Origin: Corallochytrium limacisporum | Taxonomy: Eukaryota; Opisthokonta | NCBI GenBank assembly: GCA_002811645.1 | Contig: PDIP01000138.1 | Coordinates: 7,185-27,773, forward strand | Direction of reading: 5' to 3' | DNA: 20,589 bases | Shown: one piece after another, positions 18,719-20,589 of the stretch | Layout: each line of letters begins with the position of its first letter | Position numbering within the stretch: position 1 is the stretch's first letter | The notes under the pieces: generated by a model | What the model was told of the DNA's origin: nothing | What the model saw: only the letters and a program-made list of their open reading frames with translations | Database searches by the model: none | Position numbers and translations under genes: made by a program

Positions 18719-19753
18719 TTTCTTGCGGTCCTGAAGTCAGCACCAGGCACCCTAAAACCAATGGCCTGAAACTTAGTGGTACCTTGAACACCACTACCAG
18801 ACCTCGCAGCATCGCGAGTGTGTAGAGAAACGGGTATCGTGTTGTTAGTCTAATTTAGTTGCTGACTCGCAATAGCAGAAGTGCTTTGGGAGTTCCGTTG
18901 AACAGAGCTTACGAACTCTTGACACCCCCCCCCTCCCCAGCTGCAAGTAAGCAACCGCAGATCGAATATGCATAATACACTGTTGCTACACATACACCAC
19001 TTCATGTCGAACGCAGACGAACACGTTCATGGACAGAATTGAAGCAAGCAGTCTACGTCTCCGCTGAACAGCCTGCCAGCCGCTGGTCAAGCCTTCCATA
19101 AAATCATCGATGGGTTTGAAGGCAAGAGGATGGTAGTTTGCTGCTGGATCACATTTTTTTGCGGGTAGGGATTGCCATGGAGTACATCTGCAAAGGCATA
19201 AGTGGTGTCCTATGCCATGTACGTACATGATTGTGTATAAATGCATCCTCCCAACATCCAACTCATTAACTGTATTTCATCACTGTTCCTCTGTACCGTC
19301 CTGTGTTTCGTGTTCTGGATGCTTGACGATGTTTCAATACTGATTCCCTCCGTGTGGTATACCATGCTCCCGTGTTGGTAACCCGACAGATCTAGAAATA
19401 TCCTGTACCACTATTATCAATCTACGCAACTGTAAATGGTCGAGTTTTGCGGTTGTATGAAGCACATGACCCAAGACATACAGAAACCGAACAAAGGCTT
19501 TGCCCATTTTTGTTACGGGGAGTGAACCCCACCCGGGCAAACGAACGAAAATACAAAGTTCCACAACCCTGATTTGTTACGCAAAAGCGAACGAAACAAT
19601 ACCGAAAAATATAAGCAAAAAAAAAAATAGCAACGTAGTGCAAATGGTACGCGGGTGAAATAAAAACCTACGCGGCTGGCTGTCAGGTTTCCTTTTTGTG
19701 TAGCACCCGCCCTCCCGCAGTACGTCCAACCAGCCTAAATCCCCAAGTCCCAA

Positions 19754-19778
19754 CCCCCCCGGGGGCCGAAGGGGGGAG
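19754..19778. repeat. C7/G5 junction followed by G-run
   Basis: Seven C directly followed by five G, then ccgaa and a further G-rich run. It resembles the 3901-3941 palindrome but is shorter. It lies in non-coding DNA near A-runs. Confidence 0.6.
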
Positions 19779-20258
19779 GGCGGATTCCTAAGAAAGCTAG
19801 AAAACAGGCAGCAGCAGGCGATTAAAAAAACACAGGCGAGGGAAAATGGGAAATCATCCAAGAGGTGAAAACCAAACCAATAAAAAAAAAACCGGCGAGA
19901 ACACCCACAAAAAAAAAAAAGGGAATTCTCGCGTTGTGCTGCGAGGATGAAAGTGTAAGGATGCACGGACGGAAGAAGCCTTACACAGTGCAAACCAAGT
20001 ACAGAAGAACCGGCCTCACCAGCTGTCCATTCACCGAGAGGCCGACGTGCTGGCTCGAGAACCATCGGGGACAATCGGAAACTGCCGACGGTACCAAATG
20101 TAACAATGCAAAAAAAAAAACTGCGGAAAAATCGGTGCTTGCTTCGCTCTCTTTCGCTCACCTTCTGTACCCGCGGTTGCCCAGCGCTCAGACATTGACA
20201 ATTTAGTTCCCCTTGTCCGACAACCTCCATACATTCATTATGAAATCTGTAAAACAAA

Positions 20259-20589
20259 ATGGTAGCGCTGGGTGCTCTCGGCAAATCTCCCCCGGTTCAT
20301 ACCGAACACAGTGGGCCACGGCCATCCCTGCACTTCTCGGTTGGAAGAAATGGTAGCTGCTTTGGTGGAAATCAGGCCCCCAAGTATTTTATTGATCAAG
20401 GAAACGGTGAGCCAGGGGGACCTGGGTGGGTTTGATGGGTGCTAAGGTTTTCAGGGGTAGTGAACGTGCTGCTCAGTGGTGGCCAGGTAGTGAAAGTACT
20501 GGAACCGCCGTCCGGTCATTGGAAGGGCGACCTCGTCCCCCCCCCCCCCCAACAGGGGAGGCATGTGGGCTGAAGGGGGTTTGCCCTGG
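20259..20589 (+). CDS. Possible partial spliced gene at right edge, SH3-like segment
   Basis: An ATG at 20259 with strong context (acaaaATGg) opens a 58-codon frame that stops at 20433-20435. At 20407 there is GTGAGC, a good donor, and at 20449-20454 TTTTCAG, a good acceptor. Removing this 48-base segment deletes the stop and keeps the frame, giving a product that continues through a Val/Leu-rich stretch to VVKVLEPPSGHWKGDLV (about 20490-20537). That resembles the middle of an SH3 domain (VLE...W-KG-L). The frame then enters a 14-C run and stops at 20571-20573; an error in run length would change this. The canonical SH3 ALYDF start is not evident. The gene may continue beyond the window, or all of this may be chance. 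Confidence 0.25.

Larger units (their letters stand above)
17353..20258. other. Low-complexity gene-free region upstream of Popeye-like gene
   Basis: This 2.9 kb region contains no recognisable gene. The 400 bp nearest the Popeye-like start is of ordinary composition and likely its promoter. Pyrimidine-rich blocks lie at 17788-17875 and 17981-18073, a TG microsatellite with a duplicated unit at 18489-18718, a C-run at 18925-18933, a CCCCCCC/GGGGG junction at 19754-19765, and A-runs near 19618, 19881, 19909 and 20108. Minus-strand frames here are artefacts of the homopolymer runs and start at non-ATG codons. Confidence 0.6.

Noticed and set aside
18357-18769. Frames encoding Cys/Val repeats over the TG microsatellite
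   Set aside because: These are translations of the (TG)n repeat and not plausible proteins.
18986-19261. 91-codon minus-strand frame
   Set aside because: It starts at TTG and contains no recognisable domain; the sequence around it has no promoter or splice signals that would support a gene.
19577-20284. 235-codon minus-strand frame rich in Phe and Leu
   Set aside because: It starts at TTG, and its Phe/Leu-rich parts are translations of A-runs on the plus strand.

Overview
The window is eukaryotic nuclear DNA. It carries seven complete protein genes whose coding regions are uninterrupted by introns, separated by gene-free stretches of up to 3.4 kb. Metazoan-type genes are present: a receptor-type tyrosine kinase with a calcium-binding EGF module, a Popeye-like membrane protein, and a TMEM198-type seven-pass protein. 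They sit beside general eukaryotic housekeeping genes (prolidase, NAF1, TFIIH p44). True receptor tyrosine kinases outside animals are characteristic of unicellular holozoans (choanoflagellates, filastereans, ichthyosporeans, Corallochytrium). I therefore infer a unicellular relative of animals. The lack of coding introns argues against an intron-rich choanoflagellate or ichthyosporean, but I cannot fix the species.

Layout: 1-648 gene-free leader; 649-2148 (+) Xaa-Pro dipeptidase; 2371-3210 (-) DHRS4-like short-chain dehydrogenase with both a mitochondrial-like N-terminus and a C-terminal SHL peroxisomal signal; 3211-4152 divergent promoter region with a C/G-run palindrome, E-box, TATA box and a probable 5'-UTR intron acceptor; 4153-5256 (+) NAF1; 5418-8702 (-) kelch/EGF/transmembrane tyrosine kinase; 8703-12127 long gene-free region with purine/pyrimidine blocks; 12128-13279 (-) TFIIH p44/Ssl1; 13280-15039 gene-free divergent region; 15040-15918 (+) TMEM198-like protein; 16237-17352 (-) Popeye-like cyclic-nucleotide-binding-fold protein; 17353-20258 low-complexity region with a duplicated TG microsatellite; and from 20259 a possible spliced gene running off the right edge.

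The genes do not form an operon or one pathway. Three convergent pairs (prolidase/SDR, NAF1/kinase, TMEM198/Popeye) have short 3' spacers of 161-318 bp. Divergent and upstream regions are long and rich in homopurine/homopyrimidine runs. The gene products act in proline-dipeptide turnover, carbonyl reduction in mitochondria/peroxisomes, H/ACA snoRNP assembly, transcription and DNA repair (TFIIH), and membrane signalling (kinase, Popeye, TMEM198).

Most distinctive is the receptor kinase: a six-blade kelch ectodomain joined to one EGF module and a cytoplasmic tyrosine kinase. I saw no CRISPR array, rRNA, tRNA or convincing intact transposon.
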